Of a stretch of 64,000 nt of DNA, positions 10,490-22,905 are shown piece after piece. Origin of the DNA: Nageia nagi. Lineage: Eukaryota; Pinophyta. The notes below the pieces were generated by a model. It saw only the letters and a program-made list of their open reading frames with translations, did not search any database and was not told where the DNA came from. The DNA is taken from NCBI GenBank assembly GCA_050084985.1, contig JBITNC010000001.1:137888001-137952000 (forward strand). Reading direction: 5' to 3'. Numbering within the stretch: position 1 is the stretch's first letter; each line of letters opens with the position of its first letter. The position numbers were made by a program, and so were the translations under genes.

Positions 10490-12240
10490 ATGGAACCCAT
10501 TGAATTTCTTACCATGGTTAATAGCTCTGATGATACTACTAAAGCTAATTTGAAGAAGATATTTTATGGTGATGATAGAAGCACAAAAAATAAAGGGGTT
10601 TTAAATGAGTCAAGGGATTCAAATCTCTTATGTGATGGCATCTGAAATGAAAGGGCACCCAAACTTCAAGTGGAATCTATTTTTCACTCATATTCAAGAG
10701 AAGGAGACTTATGGATCATATTATGGCTTTCGAGATGAATTTTGAATTGAAGTTTGGAGTAAATGATAGTTTAATGGCCAAGTATTTTTCAACTACTTTA
10801 AAGGGTGATGCTCTCAATTGGTATTTTTCTTTGCCCTTCAAGTTTATTAATTCTTATGCATAATTCATGTCTAAATTTTATAGGCATTTCAAACATAGAG
10901 CTCTTAGGAGAGTTATTGTTTCTAATTTAATTAATACTAATCAAAGACCAAATGAAAAATTAGAAAATTTTGCTCAAAAAATTTAGAGTATGATTAAGGA
11001 TCCTTTGCTAGAACTATATGTAAAGGTCATGTTTATTCATAATATTCATATTGAATTAATGTTTATAGCTATGGATTATATGGATTTTTATTTTTTTGAT
11101 ATTTTTCATAAGTTAATTAAAAAAGAACAATGTATGGTGGAAATGGGAAAATTAAAGTATGATAATCAGTCAAAAGATCAAAAAAAGTCATATGTAAAGA
11201 ATGACGATCAATATATCCAAGCAACTAAGTAATTCATACATCAAGTGATGATGCACCATGGAGTGGTGATGTACCATAAATCGATGATGATTCAAGAGAG
11301 AATAAGGATAGAGAATACATGAGACTCCCACTTTTACCCAAGTTCATGTATGAGGATTATTTGTAGAAAGGTTTGATCAAGTTGAGTCCAATGCAAGAGT
11401 TAGAAGAAGATGATCCAAAGCCAAGGTGGTATGATAAAAATATTTACTATTTTTATCATAAATTTAAATTCCATAGGATTATAGTTGTGTTGAGTTAAGG
11501 AAGAATCTAAAAAACGTCATTGATAGTGGTAAAATCAAATATGATCTAGGTATGAAAGAGGATTGTTATCAATATGACTCTAGTGAAGATGATTTTTAAG
11601 TCAATAACATAAGCATTAATATAATCCAATAAAGTACTCCAAAATTTCATATTTGTAATATGATCAAGATGAAATAATTTTTTTTACATTGCTCAAAATA
11701 TCTCTTATGTATAGAGAAGCTTACTTGTAGATTCTCAAGAATAAGAATGTATACACTCATATTTTAGTAGATGCCTTTTCAGAAATCATTCAGCCATGGA
11801 TAAAATATAATATCATAGATAATTAGATAAAAAAAACAAGCAAAATGAAAAATAAAATGTAGAATCAATTGATTATAAAGAGCAAGAGTAGGTTGTAGAG
11901 ATTAATATAGGCTTGGGGATAGGTGAATTGGAAGATATCAAAGTTTGGGAAGAATTCCTAATGTTTAGCCATGTGAAGAGTTCAAATGAAATGGAGAGAT
12001 GATGCTTCACAAAAGAGAAGCCCCATGAGCTATAGTGGTGCTCCAAAAATGAATAAAATTATGAAATAGAAAAGGTTCAAGAAGTCACTATATTGAGATG
12101 AATATAAAAATAGAATCATAACCAATGAAATCAGTTGCAATATTATATATGAATGTCCCAAGAAGTTGAAGTGCAAGAAGAAGATAAAAAGTTTAGGTTA
12201 GACAACAATAGTAAAAGAGCAAAGTGTTTAATTAAAGGTA
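10490..12240 (+). pseudogene. Tat-lineage gag, decayed
   Basis: It starts at an ATG at 10490 with MEPIEFLTMVNS, matched by the minus-strand copy near 48220. Further blocks shared with that copy are LMAKYFSTTLKGDALNWYFS (10770-10830), the 80-codon open stretch 10990-11232 beginning MIKDPLLE, and the LPKFMYEDY region near 11330-11360. Gag normally forms the cytoplasmic particle that packages element RNA. No intact CCHC zinc knuckle is seen. Stops are frequent and the frame changes at least twice, so it cannot give a full protein. The two copies differ considerably, suggesting an old family. Confidence 0.75.
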
Positions 12241-12639
12241 AAGATGATTTTAATATATATTTTTATGATAAACTTAGATTACAAGTTTGTTAATGTATTC
12301 GAAATACATAACCTTAGCAATCCCACTAAGGCAACAGATCATTATTCCTTTTACCTTATGCTTTATATGATAATTTCTAAGTTTATTAATGTATTCAAAA
12401 TGGATTATGCACTCCTAAACACATTGGGGGAATGATCAAAGTTTAAATCATTCCATACCAAGAGGCAAGGCAAGGGTTCTTATCACCTTGATGCTTATTT
12501 TGGGGAGGAGATGGAGGACATAGCAATTTTTTCCTTATTACACTAGCCTATCTTCTTCTTTCATTGCATAAAGTAGGCTAGGTAGCTAAGGGTGTATGCG
12601 TGCATGTGTGTGACATTATTTTTCTTATGATATAATAGG

Positions 12640-14190
12640 ATTAGGGTCATTTCCTAACTTTTCTTAACTGGGTGATGAGATACCTTGGTTGAATAAGCCT
12701 CCTATTGAGATCAAGATTGGTACCAAGGAGGTGCCAAAAATTATTCAAATTGGAACATAAATCATTGTTAAAGGCAAGCAATTGTATCATTGGTTCTTAA
12801 CAAATTTTAAGGACATATTTTCTTAGGAATACAATGATATGATAGGATAATATCTAGCCTTTATTACTTATAATTTGGTGTTATAATAAGGTGCTAAGCC
12901 TATACAATAGAACAAAATACCAATGCATCTAAAGCACTCTTTGCTAGTCAAGAAGAAGATTAACAAATATCACCAAGTAGGATTCATTGAGCCCATTGAC
13001 TATTCACCTTGGTTAGCCAACATTATTTTAGCTTTGAAACCAAATGGATAATTAGATGTTGCATAGATTTAATTAAGGCTTGTCCAAAGGATAAGTTTTC
13101 ATTGCCATGCATTGACATGATTGTGGATTCTACAACAAGACATGAGATATTTTCATTCATGGGTGGTTTTTTAGGATACAATCAAATCAAAATCAACAAA
13201 GAGGATTAGCATAAAATAGCCTTCACCACACCTTAGGGAATATTTTATTGGGTATTCATGCCTGTTGGCCTCAAAAATACAAGAGAAACATATTAAAGAG
13301 AAATGGTAACTATGTTTCATGACCTTATTAATAAAGTATTTAAAGTTTATGTTGATGATATTATTGCAAAATCAACTAAGAAGGAAAATCATTTAGAGGA
13401 CTTGAGAGTCACTTTTGAAATGATGAGATAATTTAACTTGAAGCTAAATCCTGAGAAATGTATTTTTGGAATATCTAGTAGCAAGTTGCTTGGTTACATT
13501 GTATCTAGAAGAGGCATAGAGATAGATCCTAAAAAGGTCAAAGTAATAATAGATATGTCTCTAGTAAGAAATATTAGATAGCTTAGAAGTCTTTAAGAAA
13601 AGTTACAAGTAGTCAAGAGGTTCATGGCTTAGTTAGTAGATAGAATAACTTCATTCTCTTACTTTCTAAAAAAGGGAAACTAATTCATATGGACAAAGGA
13701 GTGTCAAAAGGTATTTGAATACATCAAGAGCTACTTTCTCAATCCTCTTGTTTTACAACCATTTGATCACACCAAGCCTCTATACTTGTACATTTGAACT
13801 ATAGCCAACATTATTAGGATATTCATTATGCAATTTGATAATAAAAATAGGGAAAGGGATGTTTACTATTTATCTAAGATACTACAAAATGCATAAATCA
13901 ACTACACACCAATAAAGAAGTTATGTTATTCCATAGTCTACATAACTCATAAATTGAGGTACAACATGATCACCAACACTACCTTCATTATGGATCAAGC
14001 TGACCCATTAAGGTATTTTCTATCAAAACCATAGTTGCAAGGAAGACCAGCCAAATGGATTATGGAACTCCAAGAGTTTGATCTCTTATACACATAACAA
14101 AAAGTAGTCAAGGGACAAGTTATAACTAATATGCTTGCAACAACATAATTTGATGAACACAGTAACAATAATGAGCTTGTGTCACTAGTT
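12640..14190 (+). pseudogene. Tat-lineage reverse transcriptase and RNase H, decayed
   Basis: The blocks follow the gypsy pol order. A protease/RT linker (VPKIIQIGT, FKDIFS) lies at 12730-12830. RT starts with KINKYHQVGFIEP and SPWLANIILALKPNG (12955-13050), then LIKACPKDKFSLPCIDMI (13070-13120), GYNQIKINKED (13170-13207) and the catalytic VYVDDIIAKS (about 13350-13380), with the YVDD box intact. The LNPEKCIFGI/LLGYIVSRRGIEIDP segment is at 13440-13530. A standard RNase H region with LSKILQNA and the YTPIKKLCYSIV block follows to about 14130. Stops sit mostly at former Gln or Arg codons. Confidence 0.85.
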
Positions 14191-14214
14191 GAGTAGTGTG
14201 AGAACAAGACATGG

Positions 14215-14610
14215 ATATTATTCTTTGATGGCTCCAACTATTTGCAAGGGGCTAGGACAAGAATTACGCTAGTATCTCCTGAAGGTGGTATGATTCATAT
14301 GGCTTACAATTTGAATTTTGAATGCACAAACAACATGGATGAGTATGAGACTTTAGTCTTGGGATTAAAGGCAATAATTAACCTTGGAATCAATAAGCTC
14401 AAAGTTTATGATGATTCACAACTCATCATAAATCAGATCAATGATGCTTATAACATAAAAGTTGACAAATTGTAGCCATATAAACACCTAGTAGCTACAA
14501 TGGTTCAAAGTATTTTCATACATATTTAGTTTGAGAATATTTCAAGGATAAATAATAGATTTGTGGATGTTATTGCTAATGTTGCTTCACTAACACCTAT
14601 CTCAGTTCGA
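14215..14610 (+). pseudogene. Additional archaeal-type RNase H (aRNH) of the Tat lineage
   Basis: After the standard RNase H and a spacer comes a second RNase H-like domain: LFFDGSNYLQGA with the first catalytic Asp, ITLVSPEGG, then FECTNNMDEYETLVLGLKA carrying the catalytic Glu, and LKVYDDSQLIINQI carrying a further Asp. This dual RNase H layout is an established marker of Tat-lineage plant gypsy elements. The key acidic residues remain, but a stop follows at 14475 and the flanking frame is broken. Confidence 0.85.
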
Positions 14611-14689
14611 ATATGAGGATACCATTATCAAAATCAACAACCTTAGACATTTTTCTTTTCTAAATGATGATGAATTCCAAGGGTTATTC

Positions 14690-15993
14690 AAAAGAGAACC
14701 ATTGATATGTGTTATTCTCCCATTCCATGCATGGTATGCTGACATCTACAACTACCTTAACAAAGGAAAGATTCCAGATTCATATCAATCCAAGTTCCTC
14801 AAGCGAAGGCTAAAATACATGGCTACAAGGTATTCAATATTGGTGATATTCTTTAGAAAATATCATTTGATTATACTTTGCTTAGATGTCTAAATGAAAC
14901 TAAAGCAAATAAGGCTATGGAACAAGTACATGATAGCATAAATAGAGGTCATTTCAATGGTAAAACCATTTATCATAAGATTTTAAGACTAGGATATTAT
15001 TGGCCATCTATGGAAAAGGATTGCATTTTATATTTTTAGGATTGGGAAAAGAGTTAAAAGTATACTAACTTGAAATAGGCTCCTTCAAGTGAATTAGCCA
15101 CAGTAATATTAACTTGACCTTTTACTATTTGGACCTTGGATTTAATTGATGTTATCAATCCCAAATCTAGTGAGGGACACACTTTCATCCTAGTTGCTAT
15201 AGAATACTTCACAAAATGGGTAGAAGTTGTACCTTTGAGATTATCCAAAGAATCTCAAATTATAAAATTCATGACTAAAAACATCATAGCTAGATTTTGT
15301 GTTCCATCTCATGTCATTATGGATAATGGAAAGAACTTCAAAAGCAAACAAGTCAAGGAGTTTTGCAAAAGTTTCAAGATCAAGCAATGGTTCTCATCAA
15401 CTTACTATCCACAAGGAAATGGATAAGTTGAATAAACCAATAAGATAATCATCAACATCTTGTGTAAGATAGTTAAGAAGAATCACAAAGATTGGCATTC
15501 ACATCTTATATATGCATCATGGGCATACAGAATAAGCATCAAATCAGTTATAGGTTATAATCCATTTTCATTGTTCTATGGAGATGAGCTAGTCTTACAA
15601 TTGGAAGTACAGATACCATTATTGAGGGTGTCCCTAGAATGCATTATTGATTGGGAATAGCAATGAAAATAAAGATTAATATAGCTAGAAGGATTAGATG
15701 AAAAGAGAGTTCATGCCTTAGAACATATCATATCTTATCAAAAAAGAGCCAAGAAATCATATGGAAAGAAGATTCTACCATGTGAATTCCAAGTGGGTGA
15801 TCTAATACTCAAAGACAATCATCACAAATCATAGGTTGAAAAGCAAGACAAAGGCAAGTTTGAGACTAATTGGATTGGTCCCTATATCATCAAAACAAAG
15901 TATCCAAATAATGCATATAGAATAGTAATAATTAATGGTAAATTTGATAAATTCTCAACCAATAAAAAGCATCTCAAGCCCATTTATACATAA
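14690..15993 (+). pseudogene. Tat-lineage integrase, decayed
   Basis: The zinc-binding part is visible around 14930-15050 (HDSINRGHFNGKT, YWPSMEKDC), with the second Cys pair lost. The catalytic core has LDLIDVINPKS (15134-15166) with the first Asp, VIMDNGKNFKSK (15313-15348) with the second Asp, and the NG*VE*TNK block (about 15415-15440), where the expected Glu survives between two stops at former Gln/Ala positions. The C-terminal part has FQVGDLILK (15790-15816) and WIGPYIIKT (15871-15897). Integrase inserts element cDNA into chromosomes; this copy cannot be active. Confidence 0.85.
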
Positions 15994-17512
15994 GGGAAGC
16001 TTGTCACATAGGTTCTAAAGGTCATCCTTCAATCAATCATTAGTACAAAGGTCAGGTATCAAGATCCCAATTTTGTTTCTATTATGTTGAATTAGTGCTC
16101 GCACTAACCTTCTATATAAAATTCATCATTCATCCCAACACTCACCTTGGTATCCTTAGCATATTTTAGGATAAAACAAAAATCATAGGATTCAGTGGTC
16201 ATATCTAGGTTAAATAAACCATGTAGCACCTTCAAATAATAACCTATTAGTTATCATTCTCAGACCAATGATATGGGTTTAGTTAATCATGTAAACAATG
16301 CCTTAAATAATTATCTCATTATCAGACACCACACATAAGCCAAACCCATAAAAATAGTTACACCTTAGTCTCAAAAAAATTATAGGGTATGAATCAATGC
16401 AAGGCTTAGTGCATGTGCTACCTTTTGCACCTACTCTAACATTAGCATTCATGCTAAATTTTTGCATCAAATCATATTGTTCATCACAAGTAAGTGTAGG
16501 TATTATTATCTACTCTCTTATATTTACATTTGCATTCATAATTCAATCATATCATGCTTCATTATTTGCTTAGCACATCATTTCCTTGTTGGGTGGATGT
16601 TAAATAAATATCACTATTTTTAATCATTTTGATGGGACTAAACCAACCATTTTTCATGGGTTAGCCTGGTGATTATGAATAAATTAATCATCAAGCTAAT
16701 GGCCATATTATCATTATTACTATAATCATGCATGATTGAGAAATATTCAAACCAATCATACTTTAAATCACATATAATAATGGGGCATGTACCTCATGAT
16801 GATGAACACCATATCATGTAGCATGATTGGGAAATATTCAAACCAACTATGTCTCTAAGTCACCTTTACTGGTTGGGTCTCAACTAACCTCCATTTTTGA
16901 ATTACCTTTATCGATTGGATCTCAACTAACTATCACCATGTAGTTCTTTATGATTCATATGTTGCATCTAGAAATGGGGCATGTACCTCATGACGAACTT
17001 AACATATATGGTTCTAATTACAAGTGTTCCACTAGGAATGAGGAATGTACCCCATGATGATACAAACACACCTTTATCATGATTTCTTATGTATGCATTT
17101 AAGAATGAAATATTGAGTATTTTTGTATTTAGTATTCTCAAGATGATGTATGCATGTTATATTAATTTCATCCTTGCTCCATTATTGCTATATCATAAGT
17201 GTGATGAAATGTTATGATATTCTCTCTTACTATCATTGCTATATCTTTGATGAGTTGATAGTCATATATATGTTTGGAAGTGTTTACCTCTTATTTTTAG
17301 GTTTCATTCTTTGCTCTTGATTGATTCTACTACATGCAAGCCATTACATCTCACAACCAAGGAAAAGAGGGGGAAATATACATCATCAACTTCTTGATGA
17401 TTCAGAAAGCTAAACCAAGGTCAATTTTTTCTTCTCTTTACCTTTACTTCCTTTGCAAGCATAATGCCATTTCAAGATTCAATTTCATTATACTTACAAA
17501 TAGGGGCATCTA
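15994..17512 (+). other. Tat 3' untranslated region with interspersed short repeats and polypurine tract
   Basis: No coding frame. Several motifs recur: a CATGATTG(A/G)GAAATATTC block at about 16731 and 16821; a (T/C)GGTTGGGTCTCAACTAAC-type block at about 16867 and 16911; and GGGGCATGTACCTCATGA at 16791 and 16976, with a variant near 17043. It ends with AATAGGGGCATC directly before the LTR start, a typical gypsy polypurine tract position. Confidence 0.6.
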
Positions 17513-18298
17513 TTGACACCTAAAAATGGTCCCCTTAACATGATCTTACTTAGGTTCAACTTTACACACACATTTGATCACATTTAATCATATTTTACCT
17601 TATTATCACATATTTTTTAGGTTTTGTTATTATGTTTTATGTTAGGTACATTGGAATAACTTCAACCAATATTCAAGGGGTAAAATGGTGAATCACACCT
17701 AATATAAATGTAAGTATCTCTAACCTGGGGAAAGCATGTCAAGATTACATCTTGATAACTAGTACTCTACTCTTGGGTGTTTCTAAATGCTACCTATTGA
17801 GATTAGAATCTTGGTACCACTCAAGTAAATATATGTTATCCACTTTTGCGATTATATGTTTGGTTTGACTTATCATAAACTTTATTTTCATCGATCCTTG
17901 TTGGTAAACCTCATTCTTTAGGAACATTCATGCCCACACTGATGTTCATGCCCCTGCTGAGCTCTCAAAGATCCCCACCTATGTTGGTGTTTTTTTTTAA
18001 GTTGGCCTTGGGGTTCATGCAACAAGGTCACAACTCTTTGACAAGTTCATATGTCATCCTTGACCCTGATATTGGTAAGGACACACATGTATTTATATTT
18101 CACTTGATTCCTTTCTCTTTAATGTATATAGCTTATTTTACATCTTGACATCAATGGAATTTTATTATTATATTATTGCATTATTATATTCTCTTATTCA
18201 ATATGTTTATTTTGGTTAATTAGCTTACATAAATTGTACAATAAATGTTTATGTTCTTTTAGTTCATTTAGAGTAAAACCCTAGGAGATACCAAAACA
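17513..18298 (+). repeat. Ty3/gypsy LTR (right), different from the left LTR
   Basis: It starts TATTGACACCTAAAAATGG right after a GGGG-containing polypurine tract, the common plant gypsy LTR start with TG changed to TA. I end it at AAAACA (18298), where decayed integrase coding begins. Beyond the first 15 bp or so it does not match the LTR at 9239-9994 by eye. CATAT occurs both before the left LTR (9234-9238) and after this one (18299-18303), which may be coincidence. Confidence 0.5.
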
Positions 18299-18303
18299 CA
18301 TAT

Positions 18304-18760
18304 CACTAATATCTATTAAGAACTCACCCTACACCTTAATCTATGAAAAGATATAAATATTGCCATTTACATCAAGCTCTTGATATTAGAAATATTGCAA
18401 GAATATGATATGTTGGAGTTTGATCCCATGCAAGTTCAACTATGTGAGTTGTTCCACTTAGAAGAGATGAGAAATTACTCTTAGCAAGAGATTCAAAAGA
18501 TAAATATAATTGTTAAAAAGTGGTTTGAAAATAATAAGACCACCACAAAAGATTTTAAAAAAGGGTACTTGGTCTTGAAGTGGCATGAAGATAGAGTAGA
18601 TCCCAAGAGGCATTGAAAGTTTAATTTAATATGGTATGGGCCTTACATCATCAGCAAAGTGAAAAAGTTTAATTCTTTTGAGCTAACAAGATTGGATGGT
18701 TAGATTTTACCCATTCCAATCAATATTTTTCATTTAAAATCATACATCAGATAGACATTG
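18304..18760 (+). pseudogene. Gypsy integrase C-terminal remnant of a second element
   Basis: Coding similarity begins right at the end of the preceding LTR. KNSPYTLIYEK (18318-18350) is the post-core segment, followed by LEFDPMQVQLCEL, VKKWFENNKTTTKDFKKGYL (about 18512-18571), LVLKWHEDR (18570-18596), WYGPYIISK (18632-18658) and the LPIPINIFHLKSYI end (18708-18750). This is the GPY/F-containing C-terminus of a gypsy integrase. The rest of this polyprotein is missing, so the neighbouring LTR probably marks an insertion or recombination point. Confidence 0.8.
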
Positions 18761-19019
18761 GTAGGTAACTGCTAATTATCTTATACACTAATGTAAATGT
18801 GTGTGTGTTTAGTACTAGTTTATTTAATACAAATTTGTCTAGTTAATTTTATCCAAAAAGTAGGAGAATGAGTGGATAAGATTAATTTTAATATATATAG
18901 TGGAGATGCTACATGAGAACATTAAATTCTTTAGAGGGCTTGATAAAATGATTTTCCATCATAAGACTTAGCCATTTTTGCATGCAAAGAAGATATCTAG
19001 AGCGCTTAGTCAATTTTTG
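18761..19019 (+). other. Short non-coding spacer after the integrase
   Basis: AT-rich interval of about 260 bp between the integrase end and the long unrecognised ORF. It includes a GTAGGAGAATGAGTGGATAAG purine-rich stretch near 18861, but no LTR start is evident there. Confidence 0.4.
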
Positions 19020-22000
19020 AGACCAAGAGATGAGCTAAGTAGCACCTCAAAAATTCCAATTGAGTTGTGTAGCAACAAGCCAAGTTAGAAGTAGAGCAAA
19101 AAAAATCAAAATTAAGGAACATCAACTTTTATGCAAATTTGAAGAAAAAAATGGCTTTCCAATAAGATAAAGGCAAAGGAATATAACAAACTATAGATCC
19201 AAACATGGAGGGGCTAATGTTACAACTAAACAAGCCAGGGAGAACAAACCAAGTAAATGGAATAATTGGTTGGAGGGTATTCAAGATACACATATCACAA
19301 GAGCCCACCAAAATCTCAAAGGTACTACTCAAGCTCTTTGCTTCTAACAAAAGAAAAATATAGTTCATAAAATTCCTAAAAATAACTCTTATTGGTTTTT
19401 CATAATGGGGTGTCACCCATATCCTAAATTAATCAAGCTAATTCAATAATTAAAAAACCTAAAAGAGAGGGTGGTGAGGACTACAAGTGAAGATGTAGTC
19501 TTATACTTTTAAATAAAGGAAATTAGAAAAGCCCTAGTAGAATTGAAAATCTCTATTGATACAGTAGATATATACATAGGAGTGAAAATAAAACACTACA
19601 ATAACCATATGATAAGTTGGATTGCAAGAAACTACAAGGAATTTGGTATAGATGTGCCTCAAACAAAAATGCCCAAATCAAAGGTATCGATATCTAATTT
19701 TTGGAATGATATGCAAATGGTCTTTTATATGCTAGATATGCTTCTTGATGAGAGGTTTGATAGGATACTATCTTATTAACAAATATCTATGGAATACACC
19801 ATCACACACCCACTAAAGTAGTTTATCTTCAATTGGCCAGAGTTCATTTTAGGAAGTATAGCAGATCAACTAAAAAACCTACTAGAAATTTACATATTCA
19901 CTTATGTTTCATATATAATTTGGATCCTACTATTTGAAAATCATGAAAATTTAACTTGAATACCTCTTAAAGTGAGGGATCAACATGGCTTTATATTGTT
20001 GGTAGAAGAATGGAGCAAGCTACCTAGAGCATCCAACAACTACTATGATTTTGTAAATCACTACCTAGGGCCTGAAATGTCTATAATCTCTAGGTGAGTG
20101 ATGCCTATATTATCAATCCAAGCCTTAGCAAATTTAATAATGAATACAATGGATAAGGGAGATCAATACTTCACCAACAAAAGCATAATCATTTGATTGT
20201 ATGGATTTGGGTGGAGGCCTATGCTACTCCCATTTTATGTTATAGGTAGGTTTTTTGATTTTGAATCTAGCTAGTAACTAGACTACATTGATCCATAAAA
20301 TGGAATTAGGAAGAAAAATACCTCATTATACAATCTTATCCCCTTCTCATATTAAGATATAATCGATAGAAAAAATGGAGTCCATGTTGAGATGAAAAGG
20401 AGGTTGATAGACCTTAAACTAATGAAAATCTTAGTTATTTGGGAGTATGATTGAAATCATAGTTTTTTTGAGAGAATATAAGCAATTAATGAAAAATATA
20501 ACAATTATGTTAGCATATCCCAATTATAATAGAGAAATGGAGAAACAAAGGAGAGTTCGTTTGGATAATATGATGATGCTAGAAACTCTTTCAGCATGGA
20601 GAGATTTCTATCGAACATGACCCCATTTGGGGAAACCTTTGATGAAGTTCCTTAGAGATAATAGGTGGTATAAACACAAAAAGTAAGCCTTAATATAATA
20701 CTATACTGAATCCATAACAAAAAATGCCCTATAGGAGAATTACATGGATCAACAATTCAACAAGTTGTTTGATCAAGAACACAAAGATGAAAAATATGAA
20801 GGCATAGAACTAGGAGTCGAGAGCTATGGAAATAAAGAATAAATTAAATATAAAGGAGAGGGAATTTTGAAACTTAAATTTGAGGAAAATCCATCATAGG
20901 TATCATCTCAAGAAATATCAGGTGACATATCTCAAGGAAATGGGTCCTCTCATGCAAAAGAGGAGGCATAAAAACCTACAAAAGAGAGTAAATCTTACCA
21001 CCTGAGTGGAAGGAAGAGCACATAAGAGATATATCACCATTGGGATGGAAAGTATGGTTTGAGGAAATGGTCCCACTATCATGATAAGATGGATAAGAAG
21101 GACAAAATCCTAAAGAGAAGGAAGGAAACATAAGATCCAAATGTGGGAATCTGAGGTATGCATATTCCAACTCTACCCAATCCCCAAATATCAACTATTC
21201 TAATCTTGTAGTAATATGTGATAGTACCATTCATTCCATCATCCCTACCATTGCCTCCACCCATCCTTCAAGGCCCATCTCAAGCCATTTAGTTAGCAAC
21301 AAACACATAAGGAACCTCATCCACTTCCACCCAAATACATATAACAATATAGATCACCAATCCTACTACTACCTCCATATATTCTGGAACACAACATGCT
21401 TCATTAGCCATCTTGCTATTCATTTCAGTTAGAGGATAGTAGGTCTCTACTAAATTAATTTTCCACCAATACCAAACAATGAAAAAAGAATAAGAAGGTT
21501 GGGAAGAGAAGAAGCTTAAGAGCATTTTGGTCCCTAAAGGCTAAATCCAGCTAGAGAGACAGATAGACCCTAATAAGAGGAAACTACATATAGTCATTAC
21601 ATAGGACATGGCCTCAAGAGAATTCTCATAGGGAATGAAAAATATAGCAATTCAGTTGGATTATGCAAGCATCTCTCAGGAAGACAAAAATAAGTTTCTA
21701 CAGAAATTCTAGACCTAGTCAAGAGTGACACTACCAAATTCAAGCATAAGTATAACAAGGAGGTAGAAGGAATAGACCAGTTAACCACTCAATTGAATAC
21801 AAAGGAGTTGACCAAGGCTCTAAATAATAAAATTGAGGAGTTGACTATTGCCATTAACCAAGACCAATATGGAAAATAATTGAAATAAAAAGAAGAGGCC
21901 TTAGCAATGAAAAATGATGAATTAGCTTAAGTTGAAAAATAATTGGCACCCATGAAGGTGGTGTTGCCTCAAAATGAGTAAAGCCTTAAATAGAGAAATA

Positions 22001-22905
22001 CAAATATTACAAAAAATATTACTAAAGTGAAGGAGAAAGATACAAAGATAATTTATTTGACAAATGAGTTGGCCCAAAAGGAAGAAGAGATGGCTATTAA
22101 GGTGGCCAAGTTAGTACAAAAGAATACCCAAATAGCTTCTAAGAAGATTGCAATACAACAAAGAGACATTTATTTACTAAACTAGGAAAATCTAGTTTCC
22201 ACTAAAGATAGAAACATAGTAACCGTGAATCAATAAATTATGGACTTGCAAAGCATGATTAGATTCAATTCCAACATGTTGACCACAATTAAGAAGTTTT
22301 GAGCCAAGATAGCTCAAGAGCTAAAAAAAAGCTATCTCCCCAAAGTGGTAAAGGGTTGTTTATTGAATTACAACCCCAACTAAATAGGATATGTGCCACT
22401 ACTAATCAAATGAAAGAAGAAGCCTAATAAGCTATAGAAATTATTAATAGATCCTTAAACACCAAGATAAGTATAGCTCGAGTTAATAGAAATAAGGCCT
22501 TGATATGGTTCATAAGTATTTTAAATGCATAGAGTGTAGTTTTATATGCTCAAGGACATGAAATAAACATCAAGAAAGAGTTTAGCACCATACAAGATGG
22601 GTTGAATTCCATAATCACTAAAGGAGTCCCAAAAGTTTAGAGATTGGATGGCATCCCAATGATAGGAGAAGAGTATCAAGTAGCCATTGCTACATTAGAA
22701 AATGATACCATAGAGTTCACATCATGGGTTGTTCCATATTCAACTAAGTATATCTTCTCTTTTGTTGAAAAGTTAAGCAACATTTTGGCCAAAGTAAGGG
22801 CTACAATGCAAGGATACATAAGTATATATTATGAAAAGGTGAATAAAGTGGTTATGGTGGAGAGTAACTTCGCCCCATTTTTGGAACCAATGCCTGATAA
22901 ATAGG
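19020..22905 (+). pseudogene. Long additional sense ORF downstream of gypsy integrase, function unknown
   Basis: About 3.9 kb of decayed but traceable coding sequence in mainly one frame, with a shift between about 22300 and 22640. Visible parts in order: a Lys/Arg/Gln-rich N-terminal stretch (19084-19420); a structured segment with KEFGIDVPQTKMP and MVFYMLDMLLDERFDRILSY (19543-19779); an aromatic-rich stretch (19830-20260); acidic and Ser-rich linkers (20750-21000); a Pro/Thr/Ser-rich segment (21180-21400); a long coiled-coil-like region rich in Lys, Glu and Gln (21780-22270); and a C-terminal block with GEEYQVAIATLENDTIEFTS and a final PMPDK then stop (22644-22904). Many stops are TAA/TAG exactly where Gln fits the coil. 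I recognise no family. Extra ORFs after pol are known in some plant LTR elements. Confidence 0.55.

Noticed and set aside
9234-18303. CATAT as a certain target duplication of the Tat element
   Set aside because: The two LTRs are not alike and the left flank lacks the integrase half expected from the right flank; a 5-bp match with some freedom in choosing ends can be chance.
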